Notes under the pieces: generated by a model
What the model was told of the DNA's origin: nothing
Database searches by the model: none
Seen by the model: only the letters and a program-made list of their open reading frames with translations
Made by a program: the position numbers and the translations under genes
From: Rhodospirillales bacterium
Lineage (GTDB): Bacteria; Pseudomonadota; Alphaproteobacteria; Kiloniellales; JACOMY01
DNA length: 64,000 nt
Direction: 5' to 3'
Assembly (NCBI GenBank): GCA_014324045.1
Contig: JACOMY010000007.1
Span: 24,990-88,989, forward strand
Part shown: piece after piece, positions 17,758-27,599 of the stretch
How the letters are laid out: every line of letters begins with the position of its first letter
How positions within the stretch are numbered: the first letter of the stretch is position 1

Positions 17758-18860
17758 GTTCGACACCATCTGCTGGGACCATCATCGACATCGAGCGGGT
17801 CGAGAAGCGCTTCGGCCAGGTTGCCGCCCTGAAGAAGGGGATCGACGCCAGAATCCGCGAGGGGGAGTTTTTCTCGCTACTGGGCCCGTCGGGCTGCGGC
17901 AAGACCACCCTGCTGCGGATGATCGCCGGCCTGGACGATCCGACCGTCGGCGAAATCCGCATCGACGGCAAGCCCATGAACGGCGTGCCGGCGAACCACC
18001 GCCCGACCAACATGGTGTTCCAGTCCTACGCCATCTTCCCGCATCTGAACGTCTTCGAGAACGTCTCCTACGGCCTGCGCAAACAGCGCCTGGTCAAGGC
18101 CGAGGTAGAACGGCGGGTGGCCGAGGCCCTGGCAATGGTCTCGCTTTCCGGCTACGAGAAGCGCGCCTCGCACGCCATGTCCGGCGGTCAGCGCCAGCGC
18201 ATCGCCCTGGCCCGCGCTCTGGTCTTGCGGCCGCGCGTGCTGTTGCTGGACGAGCCGCTGTCGGCACTGGACAAACAGCTGCGCGAGCAGATGCAGATCG
18301 AACTCCGCCATCTGCAGCGCGAGGTCGGCATCACCTTCGTACTGGTCACCCACGACCAGAGCGAAGCCCTGACCATGTCGGACCGCATCGCCGTGATGTT
18401 CGAGGGCAACATTGCCCAGCTAGACAGCCCCGAAATGCTCTACCGGCGCCCGATCAGCAAACGAGTGGCCTCCTTCATCGGCGTGATGAATTTCTTCCCG
18501 GCCTCGGTGACCGGCGAGAGCGCCAAGGGCGTCGAGGCCGAGATCGCTGGGCTTGGCCCCATGACCGTGCCGAAGCAACAGGTCCCCAAGGACGTCACCG
18601 GCCGCGAGGTGACAGCCGGCGTGCGGCCGGAGATGATGACGCTCCTCTTCGACGAGACCGAGACCGCCGAGCGCGAGGTCATGGCGGAGATCGACGACGT
18701 GGTCTACTATGGCGACATGTCCTACTACAGCCTCCGCCTGCCCGGCTGCGAGGAGCTGACGACGGTATCCATGCGCAACACCGCCGGCCGGCCGATCTTG
18801 AAGGAAGGCGGGAGCGTGCGCGTCGGCTGGGGACAGGAATCGGTGGTGCTGCTGTCTTAG
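17754..18860 (+). CDS. ABC transporter ATP-binding protein (PotA-like)
   Basis: LGPSGCGKTTLLRMIAGL Walker [16 protein letters not shown] signature, LLLDEPLSALD Walker B, C-terminal TOBE-like region. Confidence 0.92.
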   Translation: MSSTPSAGTIIDIERVEKRFGQVAALKKGIDARIREGEFFSLLGPSGCGKTTLLRMIAGLDDPTVGEIRIDGKPMNGVPANHRPTNMVFQSYAIFPHLNVFENVSYGLRKQRLVKAEVERRVAEALAMVSLSGYEKRASHAMSGGQRQRIALARALVLRPRVLLLDEPLSALDKQLREQMQIELRHLQREVGITFVLVTHDQSEALTMSDRIAVMFEGNIAQLDSPEMLYRRPISKRVASFIGVMNFFPASVTGESAKGVEAEIAGLGPMTVPKQQVPKDVTGREVTAGVRPEMMTLLFDETETAEREVMAEIDDVVYYGDMSYYSLRLPGCEELTTVSMRNTAGRPILKEGGSVRVGWGQESVVLLS

Positions 18861-19086
18861 CAGCTGTTTGAGGTTACGCAGCGCCAGCCTTCACCCTATT
18901 TTTTGTAGGCAGCCGCGCAGCAGAGAGATTCTCAACGGTGTGGTAGCTGAAGATCGGCAGATAGTGGGCCGAATCGGCCGTGTCTGACAGCCTGACTTCG
19001 CGCTTGTCGAAGGCAGCGCCGATGCAGACGCAAGTCGCACTAAAGTCCCTCCCGATCCCCGCACCTACACGATGACGTAGGCCCCC

Positions 19087-20133
19087 TTGGAGAAGACCCA
19101 GGCCAATCCCTTTCTGGTGGAGATCACCCGCGGTCCGCTGGTCGAGAGCCGGCACCGCGCCGCTTATGCATTGGTCGACACCGGCGGCAAGATACAGCGC
19201 TCGGCCGGGGATATCGAGCGGCCGGTCTATCCGCGCTCCGCCATCAAGGCGCTACAGGCCCTGCCGCTGATTGAGAGTGGCGCCGCCGCGGCCTACGGCC
19301 TTTCGCAGGCGGAGATCGCGCTGGCCTGCGCGAGCCACAAGGGCGAAGCCCGCCATGTTGACGCTGTGGCCGCTTGGCTGGCCCGCTTGGGGCTCGACGC
19401 GCGCGACCTCGCCTGCGGCGCCGCCGCGCCCTACGACCTTGACGCCCTGGCCGCGCTCTACCGTGGCGGCGGAGCGCCCTCGGCGTTGCACAACAACTGC
19501 TCGGGCAAGCATGCCGGCATGCTGACCCAAGCGCTGCAGTTGAGGGCACCCACCAAAGGCTATCTGAAGATTCACCACCCGGTGCAGCAGCGTGTGCTTG
19601 GCCTGCTGGAGGCCATGACCAGCTTGGACCTCGGACGCGCACCGCACGGCATCGACGGTTGCGGCATCCCCACCATCGCCATGCCGCTGGGCCACCTGGC
19701 GCTGGCCATGGCCAGGCTGGGCAATCCCGACGACCAGCCCGACGGGCGGCAGGAAGCCTGCCAGCTGGTCCGCCAGGCGGTAGCGGCCGAACCCGCGATG
19801 TTGGGCGGCAGCGGCGACTTCGTCACCAAGGTCACCGGTGTCTTGGGACAACGCGCCTTGGTCAAGAACGGCGCCGAGGGTGTCTTCTGCGCCGCCTTCC
19901 CTACGCTGAGTCTGGGGTTGGCGCTCAAGATCGACGACGGCGCATCGCGTGCTGCAGAAGTTCTAATGGGGCGCATTCTGCTTGCACTGGGGCTGTTGAC
20001 GGCGCAGGAGACGGCAGATTTGGCGGACACCCTGGCGCCGCCGCTGATCAACCGTGCCGGCCTCACGGTCGGCGGGCAGCGGGCCCTGGGGCCGGAAGAT
20101 TGGAGCATGGAGGCAGCAGGAAGCAACTCGTGA
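19087..20133 (+). CDS. Asparaginase, AnsA/L-asparaginase II family (Rhizobium-type)
   Basis: ITRGPLVESRHRA, ACASHKGEARHV, LHNNCSGKHAGML, HGIDGCGIPTIAMPL; TTG start. Confidence 0.88.
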   Translation: MEKTQANPFLVEITRGPLVESRHRAAYALVDTGGKIQRSAGDIERPVYPRSAIKALQALPLIESGAAAAYGLSQAEIALACASHKGEARHVDAVAAWLARLGLDARDLACGAAAPYDLDALAALYRGGGAPSALHNNCSGKHAGMLTQALQLRAPTKGYLKIHHPVQQRVLGLLEAMTSLDLGRAPHGIDGCGIPTIAMPLGHLALAMARLGNPDDQPDGRQEACQLVRQAVAAEPAMLGGSGDFVTKVTGVLGQRALVKNGAEGVFCAAFPTLSLGLALKIDDGASRAAEVLMGRILLALGLLTAQETADLADTLAPPLINRAGLTVGGQRALGPEDWSMEAAGSNS

Positions 20134-21119
20134 GCACGATGCGGGCGATGATCTGCGCCGAGACGGGACGCGAAGCGAACCTGTCCTTGCACGAGATCGC
20201 TCGGCCGGACCCCGGTCCGGACGAGGTTCTGATCCGGGTACGGGTAGCCGGCGTGAACTTTGCCGATAGCCTTATGCTGGCCGGCCGCTATCAGGACAGG
20301 CCCGAGCCACCCTTCGCGCCTGGTCTGGAGGCGGCCGGCGAGGTCGCCGCGCTGGGCAGTACGGTCAAGGGCTGGAAGGAGGGCGACCGGGTCCTGGCGT
20401 TCCTCGATCACGGCGGCTTCGCCGACTATGTCGTCGCCCGCGCCCAGGACTTGCACGCCATACCCTCCCCGGTCGACGACCCCACGGCGGCGGCTCTAGG
20501 TATCGCCTACGGCACCGCACACGGCAGCCTGGTATGGCGGGCCCGGCTGCAGCCGGAAGAGTGGCTGGCAGTCCATGGTGCCGCCGGCGGCACTGGCCTG
20601 GCTTCGGTGGAGGTCGGCAAGGCCCTAAATGCCCGCGTCATCGCCACCGCCGGCAGCCCGGAGAAGCTGGCCGTCGCGGCCACGCACGGCGCCGATGCCC
20701 TGATCGACTACCGCAAGGAGGATCTGCGCGACCGCATCAAGGCCCTGACAGCGGGACAAGGCGCAGACGTGATCCTGGATCCGGTCGGCGGTGCGGTCTT
20801 CGAGGCCTCGCTGCGCGCGCTCGCCTTCGAAGGCCGGCTGCTGACCTTGGGTTTCGCCGGCGGCAGCATCCCGCAGGCGCCGGCCAACATCGTGATGGTC
20901 AAGAACATCTCGGTGGCCGGTTTCTATTGGGGCGCCTACCGCCGCCGCGCCCCGGCGCGGGTGGCGCAGCAGATGCGCGATCTCTTCGCCTGGCTCATGC
21001 AAGGGCGCCTGCAGCCGCTGGTCTCGCACCGCTTGCCGCTGGAGGAGGGTGCGGCGGCACTAGACCTGCTGCGCCGCCGTAAGGCGACCGGCAAGGTAGT
21101 GCTGGAGACCGGGGGATGA
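20130..21119 (+). CDS. NADPH:quinone oxidoreductase / zinc-type alcohol dehydrogenase-like protein
   Basis: MRAMICAETGREANLSLHEI...PGLEAAGEVAALG...VHGAAGGTGLASVEVGKAL. Confidence 0.88.
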   Translation: MSTMRAMICAETGREANLSLHEIARPDPGPDEVLIRVRVAGVNFADSLMLAGRYQDRPEPPFAPGLEAAGEVAALGSTVKGWKEGDRVLAFLDHGGFADYVVARAQDLHAIPSPVDDPTAAALGIAYGTAHGSLVWRARLQPEEWLAVHGAAGGTGLASVEVGKALNARVIATAGSPEKLAVAATHGADALIDYRKEDLRDRIKALTAGQGADVILDPVGGAVFEASLRALAFEGRLLTLGFAGGSIPQAPANIVMVKNISVAGFYWGAYRRRAPARVAQQMRDLFAWLMQGRLQPLVSHRLPLEEGAAALDLLRRRKATGKVVLETGG

Positions 21120-21305
21120 GCATCGGCGCCCGCACAGCCGGCCTGTGGCGCCACGGAAGGCGGCCGGACAACCCTTCCCGCCCGGATCTCCGCCGCGATA
21201 ATTACCGCTTGACGGTCTAGGCACATAAAAACAAGCTTGCGAGGGTCGCCAACACCCCCTAAATGATCCAGCAGACGCTAACACAACCGAAAGGAGCAAT
21301 CGGCT

Positions 21306-21737
21306 ATGGTCAGTAGTTTTCACGACCATGTAGTCCTTGATCGGACGGGCTCGCGTGGCAACTACCCTCCCGAATATCCCATGGTACTAGAATCCGACCG
21401 CAAGTGTGTCGTCGGCCATATCGAGCGCGTCGGAGATTGGGCTAGATTTGTCATTAAAGACAGTATCGTCGGCTTGACCACTTCCGATCCAACCTCAGCT
21501 GAGAAGTGCTGCGAGCAGCTTGAAGATGAGCTAATCCGCAAGCCTTATGCCGATGCACTCGCCCGCCCACTAAGGTCTCGGCTAGCCCGCGGCCGAAACA
21601 GGGAAGCTGAGGGTGTGTTTGTCGATGATAGAGCTTTGTCCCCGGGAGCTATGAGGAAGTTTGAGAATGTTGACTGGATATGTGAAGACTTTTGCATCTG
21701 CTTTGTTGGCTACAGTGTATTTCGTTCAGCCTGTTAA
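21306..21737 (+). CDS. Hypothetical protein
   Basis: 143-aa ORF at the edge of the low-GC segment; no family recognised. Confidence 0.4.
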   Translation: MVSSFHDHVVLDRTGSRGNYPPEYPMVLESDRKCVVGHIERVGDWARFVIKDSIVGLTTSDPTSAEKCCEQLEDELIRKPYADALARPLRSRLARGRNREAEGVFVDDRALSPGAMRKFENVDWICEDFCICFVGYSVFRSAC

Positions 21738-22226
21738 TTCTCAAGAAGTTAGACTTGAAAATCAGATACAAAGATATTGGATCGATGGAAAAAGAGTTAG
21801 TGGCTGGTGGACATTACATGATACTGAGGATCCTTTTGATGATAATATTAGGACAATCTTTAATTTCTCTGCTTTGAAAAAAATGAATATTATGTTTTAA
21901 TTGTACAATGTTCAACAGAAAGAACCATTGGTGTTTTCGTAGCTGTAGGTAATTATCTTTTAGCTGGCACGGATGACCGAGTGAGTGTAAAATATAAATT
22001 TGACGATGGAGCAATTTTAAGTGAGAATTGGGTCTTAAATTCTGATAAAAAGATAACTTACCCTATTAGAGGAGATAGAATCTTTATTAAGAAAATGTTG
22101 AATTCTGAATCTGTTTACATTAGAGTTACGGAAAGGGATGGAGATCGGCATGATCTTGATATAGATCTTACTGGAGTAAAGGAAGCTGTGGATTTTGTAA
22201 CAGAATTGTGCCCTATTGATGAATAA
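21667..22226 (+). CDS. Secreted protein split by a -1 frame change at an A7 tract (either frameshifted gene or slippage-expressed)
   Basis: MLTGYVKTFASALLATVYFVQPVNSQEVRLENQIQRYWIDGKRVSGWWTLHDTEDPFDDNIRTIFNFSALKK (frame 1) continues only in frame 0: NEYYVLIVQCSTERTIGVFVAVGNYLLAGTDDRVSVKYKFDDGAILSENWVLNSDKK...FVTELCPIDE; crossover at 21877-21883. Confidence 0.6.
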
Positions 22227-23067
22227 GAAGGAAATCCCGGACGGATCGATGCAAAGCTGGGAGCTCGTTCGCTCATGCTTGCGGCAGTCGTTCGAACGGC
22301 AAGGTTCAAGCGTCGCGATCGATAAGGACGGTTATGTACCTAACCCCTGCGACAACCTGCTGCCCTGTGTGCACCTGAAGGACTTCGAGGCAGACCTTAA
22401 GCGCGGCGCCGGCAAGGAACTTGAGAAAAATTTTCGTGCCGTTCATTCGTCGTCGGCGCTTGCGGTGAACTGCTTCGCACCCTTTCGCCAACGGATTGCC
22501 GATCTTGCCCTCCCGGGGATAGCCGCCGGATTTGACTCTCTCCAGTTCGAGAGCGAGTGCCCCAGCGGTCTTGGCGGGCAGCCGCCCACCCTCGACGTCC
22601 TGCTCCGCGGCCGGCACGTCGTCGTGGCGATCGAGTCCAAGCTGACCGAGTTTCTCGGCGACTCCAAGAAGGCCGAATTTTCCCATGCCTATAGCCAAAT
22701 CTGCGACGGGCGGCGGGAACAGCCCTACTTCCGGGCAATGCGCCGCCTGATGGACAACCCGGAAACCTACGTTCGGCTGGATGCGGCGCAGTTGATCAAG
22801 CATGCCTTCGGTCTGGAGTATAGATTCCCGAAGCTGCCGGTAACGCTCCTCTATCTGTTCTGGGAACCGGCAAACCCCGGGCGCGCCCCGGAATTCGCCC
22901 AGCATCGGAAAGAAATCGCGGACTTTACCAAACGGGTCGAGGGATCGAAGGTGGCCTTTAAATCCATGAGCTATCCGAAACTCTGGGAGGAGTGGAGATC
23001 GGGTGCCCAGGAGTGGCTATTCAAGCACCTCGATAACCTGGAGCAACGCTACCTGGTCGAGATTTAG
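22219..23067 (+). CDS. Putative PD-(D/E)XK nuclease (PGN_0703-like restriction-endonuclease-like protein)
   Basis: TLDVLLRGRHVVVAIESKLTEFL fits D-x(n)-E-x-K core; ATG overlaps the previous reading frame (ATGAATAA). Confidence 0.55.
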   Translation: MNKKEIPDGSMQSWELVRSCLRQSFERQGSSVAIDKDGYVPNPCDNLLPCVHLKDFEADLKRGAGKELEKNFRAVHSSSALAVNCFAPFRQRIADLALPGIAAGFDSLQFESECPSGLGGQPPTLDVLLRGRHVVVAIESKLTEFLGDSKKAEFSHAYSQICDGRREQPYFRAMRRLMDNPETYVRLDAAQLIKHAFGLEYRFPKLPVTLLYLFWEPANPGRAPEFAQHRKEIADFTKRVEGSKVAFKSMSYPKLWEEWRSGAQEWLFKHLDNLEQRYLVEI

Positions 23068-23257
23068 CCCCGGCCGGGAGTTGCCGTCGAGCCGTAGCCT
23101 CCCGGCGGGGTTCGCTGCGCCGCAGGGGCAGCCACACAGCGGCCCACGAGACCCCGGCAGGCGCACCGGCGGCCACCTGCCGGAGATCCGGGACGGCGCC
23201 GGTGGGCCGACGGTCCCCGTCGGCCGCCTGCAGCCCTTCGAGGGCCAGCGGCGCCGA

Positions 23258-24565
23258 TCACCCCAGGACGGAGAAGCTGCTCTCTTTATTGATTTCCCGC
23301 TTGCGGGAATAGAAGCCGACGTTCACCGTTCGCTCCAGATAGGGTAGGCGGTAATGCAAAGGGTCCGCGTCGTGGTCCTTGCCGTCTTCGCAGTAGGCGA
23401 TCAGGGCGGCCATCATCTTGCCGGCAATGGGCGCGTTCTTGTACTGATTGCCGCTGGTGCCGCAGGCCATGTAGAAGCCGGGCAGACTGGACTTGTCGTA
23501 GACCGGAATCCAGTCGGTTGAGGCGTCGTAGAGATCCACGACACCCTGCATCCGCGAGGGGATGCCCAGGCTGGGGACGCGCTGGCCGTAGCGCAGCGCC
23601 TGCACCCGCCATTGCTCGGTGAAGTTACGGTCATAGTCGCGGTCGTCCTCGACCCAGATCGAGGGATCGCAGGGCGGATCTTCGGAGCCAATCAGGATGT
23701 GGTTGCCCTGTTCCGGACGGCAGTAACAGCCGATGTCGCTGTCGGAGACCACGAAACCCGCTTTCTCGAAGTCGAAGCCGACCGGCGAGGGCACATGCGC
23801 CACCTCTTGGCGCAGCGCCCTGGTCTCGATGGTCATGTCGCCGGTGACGCCGGCCAGGCCGTTGATGTGGGCGGAGGCAGGCCCGGCGACGTTGACCACC
23901 ACCGGGGCATGGAGTACCTCTCCATCGGCCAGCTTTACGCCTTTGACTCGGCCGGCTTGGCTGAGGATCCCGGTCACCTCGGCCCCCATGCGGAAGTGCG
24001 CGCCCTTGCGTGCCGCCGCCGCGGCGATGTTCTCGGCGGAAAGGGCTGGATCGGTGACGTAGCCGCCGTTGGGCCAGAAGACGCCGCCCTTCAGCCGGCC
24101 GCCATTGCTCTCCCCGAAACTCTCGTCCTCGGGCCGCTTGGCCGGGGCGTAGCTCTGCAAGTCGTAGATCGGCAGGCGTTGGGCGATGGTCTCGGCGTCC
24201 CACTCCTCGAAGGGACAGGCCAAGGCCCGGGAATTCTCCATGTGCTTCTCAAGGAAGCTGTTGTGTTCGGTCTTCATCACCAAGCAGCCGGTCTCCAGGA
24301 AGCGGGCCAAGATCTCCCCCTCCGGGGCTTCCAGATAGTCGGCGTAATCGCGCCAATAGTGATAGCCTTCATAGGCCATGGCGGTGCCGTCCAGAGTGGA
24401 GTAGTGCATGCGGATAATCGCGCAGGAACCCGAGGTCGAGCCGTGCCCGGCCTGGCGGTTGCGATCGACCGAGAGCGTCTTCCAGCCTTGCTTGGCCAGC
24501 TCGTAGGCCACTGCAGCGCCGATCACGCCGGCCCCGATGACGATGGCGTCTGCCGTGTCAGTCAT
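23258..24565 (-). CDS. FAD-dependent oxidoreductase, DAO/sarcosine-oxidase-like
   Basis: AIVIGAGVIGAAVAYELAKQGWKTLSVDR FAD motif; C-terminal GFYMACGTSGNQYKNAPIAGKMMA. Confidence 0.87.
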   Translation of the reverse strand: MTDTADAIVIGAGVIGAAVAYELAKQGWKTLSVDRNRQAGHGSTSGSCAIIRMHYSTLDGTAMAYEGYHYWRDYADYLEAPEGEILARFLETGCLVMKTEHNSFLEKHMENSRALACPFEEWDAETIAQRLPIYDLQSYAPAKRPEDESFGESNGGRLKGGVFWPNGGYVTDPALSAENIAAAAARKGAHFRMGAEVTGILSQAGRVKGVKLADGEVLHAPVVVNVAGPASAHINGLAGVTGDMTIETRALRQEVAHVPSPVGFDFEKAGFVVSDSDIGCYCRPEQGNHILIGSEDPPCDPSIWVEDDRDYDRNFTEQWRVQALRYGQRVPSLGIPSRMQGVVDLYDASTDWIPVYDKSSLPGFYMACGTSGNQYKNAPIAGKMMAALIAYCEDGKDHDADPLHYRLPYLERTVNVGFYSRKREINKESSFSVLG

Positions 24566-24834
24566 GTCTTGTCTCTCCCGTTACCGTCTGGAAGCGGGCG
24601 GACAGGCACTGCGCTGCCCGCCTGCGGCCAAGCGTTGAAGTCTGCGACCGATCTTGGGTTCGGCTGCTTGCCGGTGAAGCCTTCCAGGTAGCCCGGAATC
24701 GAGGCGATGCAGGTCTCCATCGGTTCCTGTAACTTCGGCCTAGCAACCGATCTGCATGTAGTAGAGGATGCGGGCCCGTACGAAAGCCGCGTCCCCGTCT
24801 TCGCCGTAGGCTGCGCCGGTCTCCTCCGTCAGTC

Positions 24835-27246
24835 TCATCCGCGCATGGCCTGTCCCTGCGGATCGTAGGGCGAGGGCGCGACCACCCTGGCCTTGCGCTC
24901 GACGCCAACCACGTGGGTCGAGAGCGCCGTGCCGGGCTCGGTCAGATCCGGTTCGATCAGAACCATGGCCAGAGAGCGCTGCAGACGATGGCCGTAGCCG
25001 CCGGAGGTGACGTAGCCCACCTTGCGGCCCTCGGACCAAACCGGCTCGTAGCCGCTGGCGTCGGCATCCTCGGCCTCGATCTCGATGGTGGCCTGGACCA
25101 GCCGCGGCGGCGGCCCGTTGCGTTCGGCCAAGGCTGCCTCGCGGCCGATGAAGCCGTCCTTATCCCACGCGATCCAGCGGTCCATGGCGGTCATACGCGG
25201 CGTGTACTCCTGGCGGAATTCGGTCGACCAGATGCCGAAGCTCTTCTCCAGGCGCAGGCTCAGCAACGCATTGTAGCCAACCTCCTTCAGTCCCAGAGAG
25301 GCTCCGGCCTCCAGCAAGGTCTTGCGCAGGACGGCATGCTCGGCGGCCGAGCAGTTGATCTCGTAACCGAGCTCGCCGGTGACCGAAAGCCGTGCCGCCT
25401 GCGTCCGGATCAGGCCGACGTCGAGGCTCCGGCAGGACATGAAGGGCAAGGCCTTGCGGCCGATGTCCTCATGCGTCGCCGCGGCCAGTACGTCGCGCGC
25501 CCTGGGACCGGTGACGGCGAAGCCGACAGTCGCGTCGGAGATGTCGCGCAGCGTGACGCCCTCCGCGCCATGGTCGTCGAACCAGCGCATGTGCCAGGCG
25601 CGCAGATAGTAGGAGCCCATGATCCAATAGCGGCCGCCGCCCCAGTTGAAGAGCGTCAGGTCGCCCTTCAGCTTGCCCTTTGGAGAGAGCATGACGGCGA
25701 GCCTGGCGCGCCCCGGCTTCGGCAGCTCGCTGGCAAAGAGGCGGTCCAGCCAAGCCTCGGCCTTGGGTCCGGTGACCTCGTAGCGTGAGAAACCGGAGAT
25801 ATCGAGCAGACCGGCTGCCTCGCGGATGGCCTTGCACTCGCCGGCGACGATGTCGAAGGCGTTGGAGCGCTTTAGGGCCGGTGTCTCCTCGAAGCCCTCA
25901 GGGGCAAAGTAGAGCGGCACCTCTAGCCCCCAGGAACAGCCCCAGCGCGCCCCGGCGGCCGTCATGTCGGCATGGGCGGGCGCCGTCTTCAAGGGCCTGG
26001 CGGCCCAAAGCTGCTCGTTGGGATAGGTCATGACGAAACGGCGGGAATAGAACTGGCCTGTGGTCTGGCGAATGTATTCCCGGTTCGACTGGAAGCCGCC
26101 GTAGCGGGCGATGTCCATGCCGTAGACATCGGCCTCGGGCTCGCCGTGAATCATCCACTCGGCCAGCGACTTGCCGACGCCGCCGCCCTGCAGGAAGCCG
26201 GCCATGACCCCGCAGGCGACCCAGTAGTTCCGCTTGCCGGGCACCGGACCCGCCAAGGGGTTGCCGTCGGGGGAGAAGGTGAAGGCGCCGTTGACCCAGT
26301 TCTTGACGCCGGCCGTCTGTAGGCAGGGGTAGCGCTCGAAGCCCAGTTGCAGCTCTTCGGAGATGCGGTCGACGTCCTCTTGCAGGAGTTCGATTCCATA
26401 GTCCCAGGGTGCACCGTCGATCATCCAGTGCTTGTGTCGAATCTCGTAGATTCCCAGCAACATGCCCTTCTGATCCTGGCGCATGTAGGTGAAGCCCTCC
26501 AGATCGACGCAGAGCGGCAGTTCGCGGTCCAGAGTCTCAACCTCCGCAATCGTGTCGGTCAGGAGATAGTGATGCTCCAACGGCGAGACCGGCAGTTCGA
26601 TGCCGGCCATGCGGCCTACCTGCTTGGCCCAAAGACCGGCGGCGTTCACCACATGCTCGGCAACGATCTCGCCCTTCTCGGTCACCAGACGCCAGCCCTC
26701 GGGGTGGGAATGCAGATCGAGCACCCGGTTGTGCTCGATCACCTCGGCGCCGCGCAGGCGTGCCGCCTTGGCGTAGGCATGCACCGTGCCAGTAGTGTCG
26801 ACATAGCCCTCGCGCTCGGCCCAGAGACCGCCGACGATCCCATGGGTGGAGAGCACCGGGCAGAGTTCGCCCGCCTCTTCCGGAGTCACCAGGCGCACGT
26901 CCTCGATGCCCATGGTCTGGAACACACGGTAGGCCGACTGCAGCCACTCCCAACGCGCTTCCGTGCCGGCCAAGGTCAGGCCGCCGGTCATGTGCAGGCC
27001 GATGTCCTGCTCGCTCTCCTCGCCGATCTGGCCCAAAAGATCGATGGTGTAAGACTGCAGCGCAGCGATGTTGGGATCGGCGTTCAGCGCATGCACGCCG
27101 CCGGCCGCATGCCACGAGGACCCCGCCGTCAGGACCGAACGCTCGACGATCGCTACGTCGGTCCAGCCGAACTTGGCCAAGTGATAGAGGACGGAGGCGC
27201 CAACGACGCCGCCGCCGATTACCACGACACGATAGTGCGATTTCAT
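24835..27246 (-). CDS. FAD-dependent oxidoreductase + GcvT domain; dimethylglycine/sarcosine dehydrogenase-like
   Basis: MKSHYRVVVIGGGVVGASVLYHLAKFGWTDVAIVERS; C-terminal GYEINCSAAEHAVLRKTLLEAGASLGLKEVGYNALLSLRLEKSFGIW; second copy of the family at 151-2592. Confidence 0.9.
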   Translation of the reverse strand: MKSHYRVVVIGGGVVGASVLYHLAKFGWTDVAIVERSVLTAGSSWHAAGGVHALNADPNIAALQSYTIDLLGQIGEESEQDIGLHMTGGLTLAGTEARWEWLQSAYRVFQTMGIEDVRLVTPEEAGELCPVLSTHGIVGGLWAEREGYVDTTGTVHAYAKAARLRGAEVIEHNRVLDLHSHPEGWRLVTEKGEIVAEHVVNAAGLWAKQVGRMAGIELPVSPLEHHYLLTDTIAEVETLDRELPLCVDLEGFTYMRQDQKGMLLGIYEIRHKHWMIDGAPWDYGIELLQEDVDRISEELQLGFERYPCLQTAGVKNWVNGAFTFSPDGNPLAGPVPGKRNYWVACGVMAGFLQGGGVGKSLAEWMIHGEPEADVYGMDIARYGGFQSNREYIRQTTGQFYSRRFVMTYPNEQLWAARPLKTAPAHADMTAAGARWGCSWGLEVPLYFAPEGFEETPALKRSNAFDIVAGECKAIREAAGLLDISGFSRYEVTGPKAEAWLDRLFASELPKPGRARLAVMLSPKGKLKGDLTLFNWGGGRYWIMGSYYLRAWHMRWFDDHGAEGVTLRDISDATVGFAVTGPRARDVLAAATHEDIGRKALPFMSCRSLDVGLIRTQAARLSVTGELGYEINCSAAEHAVLRKTLLEAGASLGLKEVGYNALLSLRLEKSFGIWSTEFRQEYTPRMTAMDRWIAWDKDGFIGREAALAERNGPPPRLVQATIEIEAEDADASGYEPVWSEGRKVGYVTSGGYGHRLQRSLAMVLIEPDLTEPGTALSTHVVGVERKARVVAPSPYDPQGQAMRG

Positions 27247-27599
27247 GATTGTTAGGTCTCCCACTGCAAAGCTTGTTCCCGGATCCCAGGCCGCCGGAAA
27301 GATCGACCGCGGACATCGCCGACGGAGGTCTCGTCGATAAGACAAGATCGGTCTTAATGTTACATTCAGGATGGAACTCTGGACAGAGGTGCCGAAATGG
27401 TCAAATGCCTGCTGCACGCCTTGACCGGATTTCCCAACGACTTGAATCGCACGATCCCGATCGTCGCCTGCTTCGGCGATGCCGCGAAGGATTGATTATG
27501 GAAGGCTCCCAATCCGAAAGGGCTTGCGCTTTGCCGAGGACTATGAGTGACTCCTAGTGACTCCTGACGATGGATCCGCAACAGCGGAGGCGTCTATAG

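Noticed and set aside
23612-24691. 359-aa + strand ORF antisense to the DAO oxidase
   Set aside because: Low-information composition and full overlap with a well-supported gene on the minus strand
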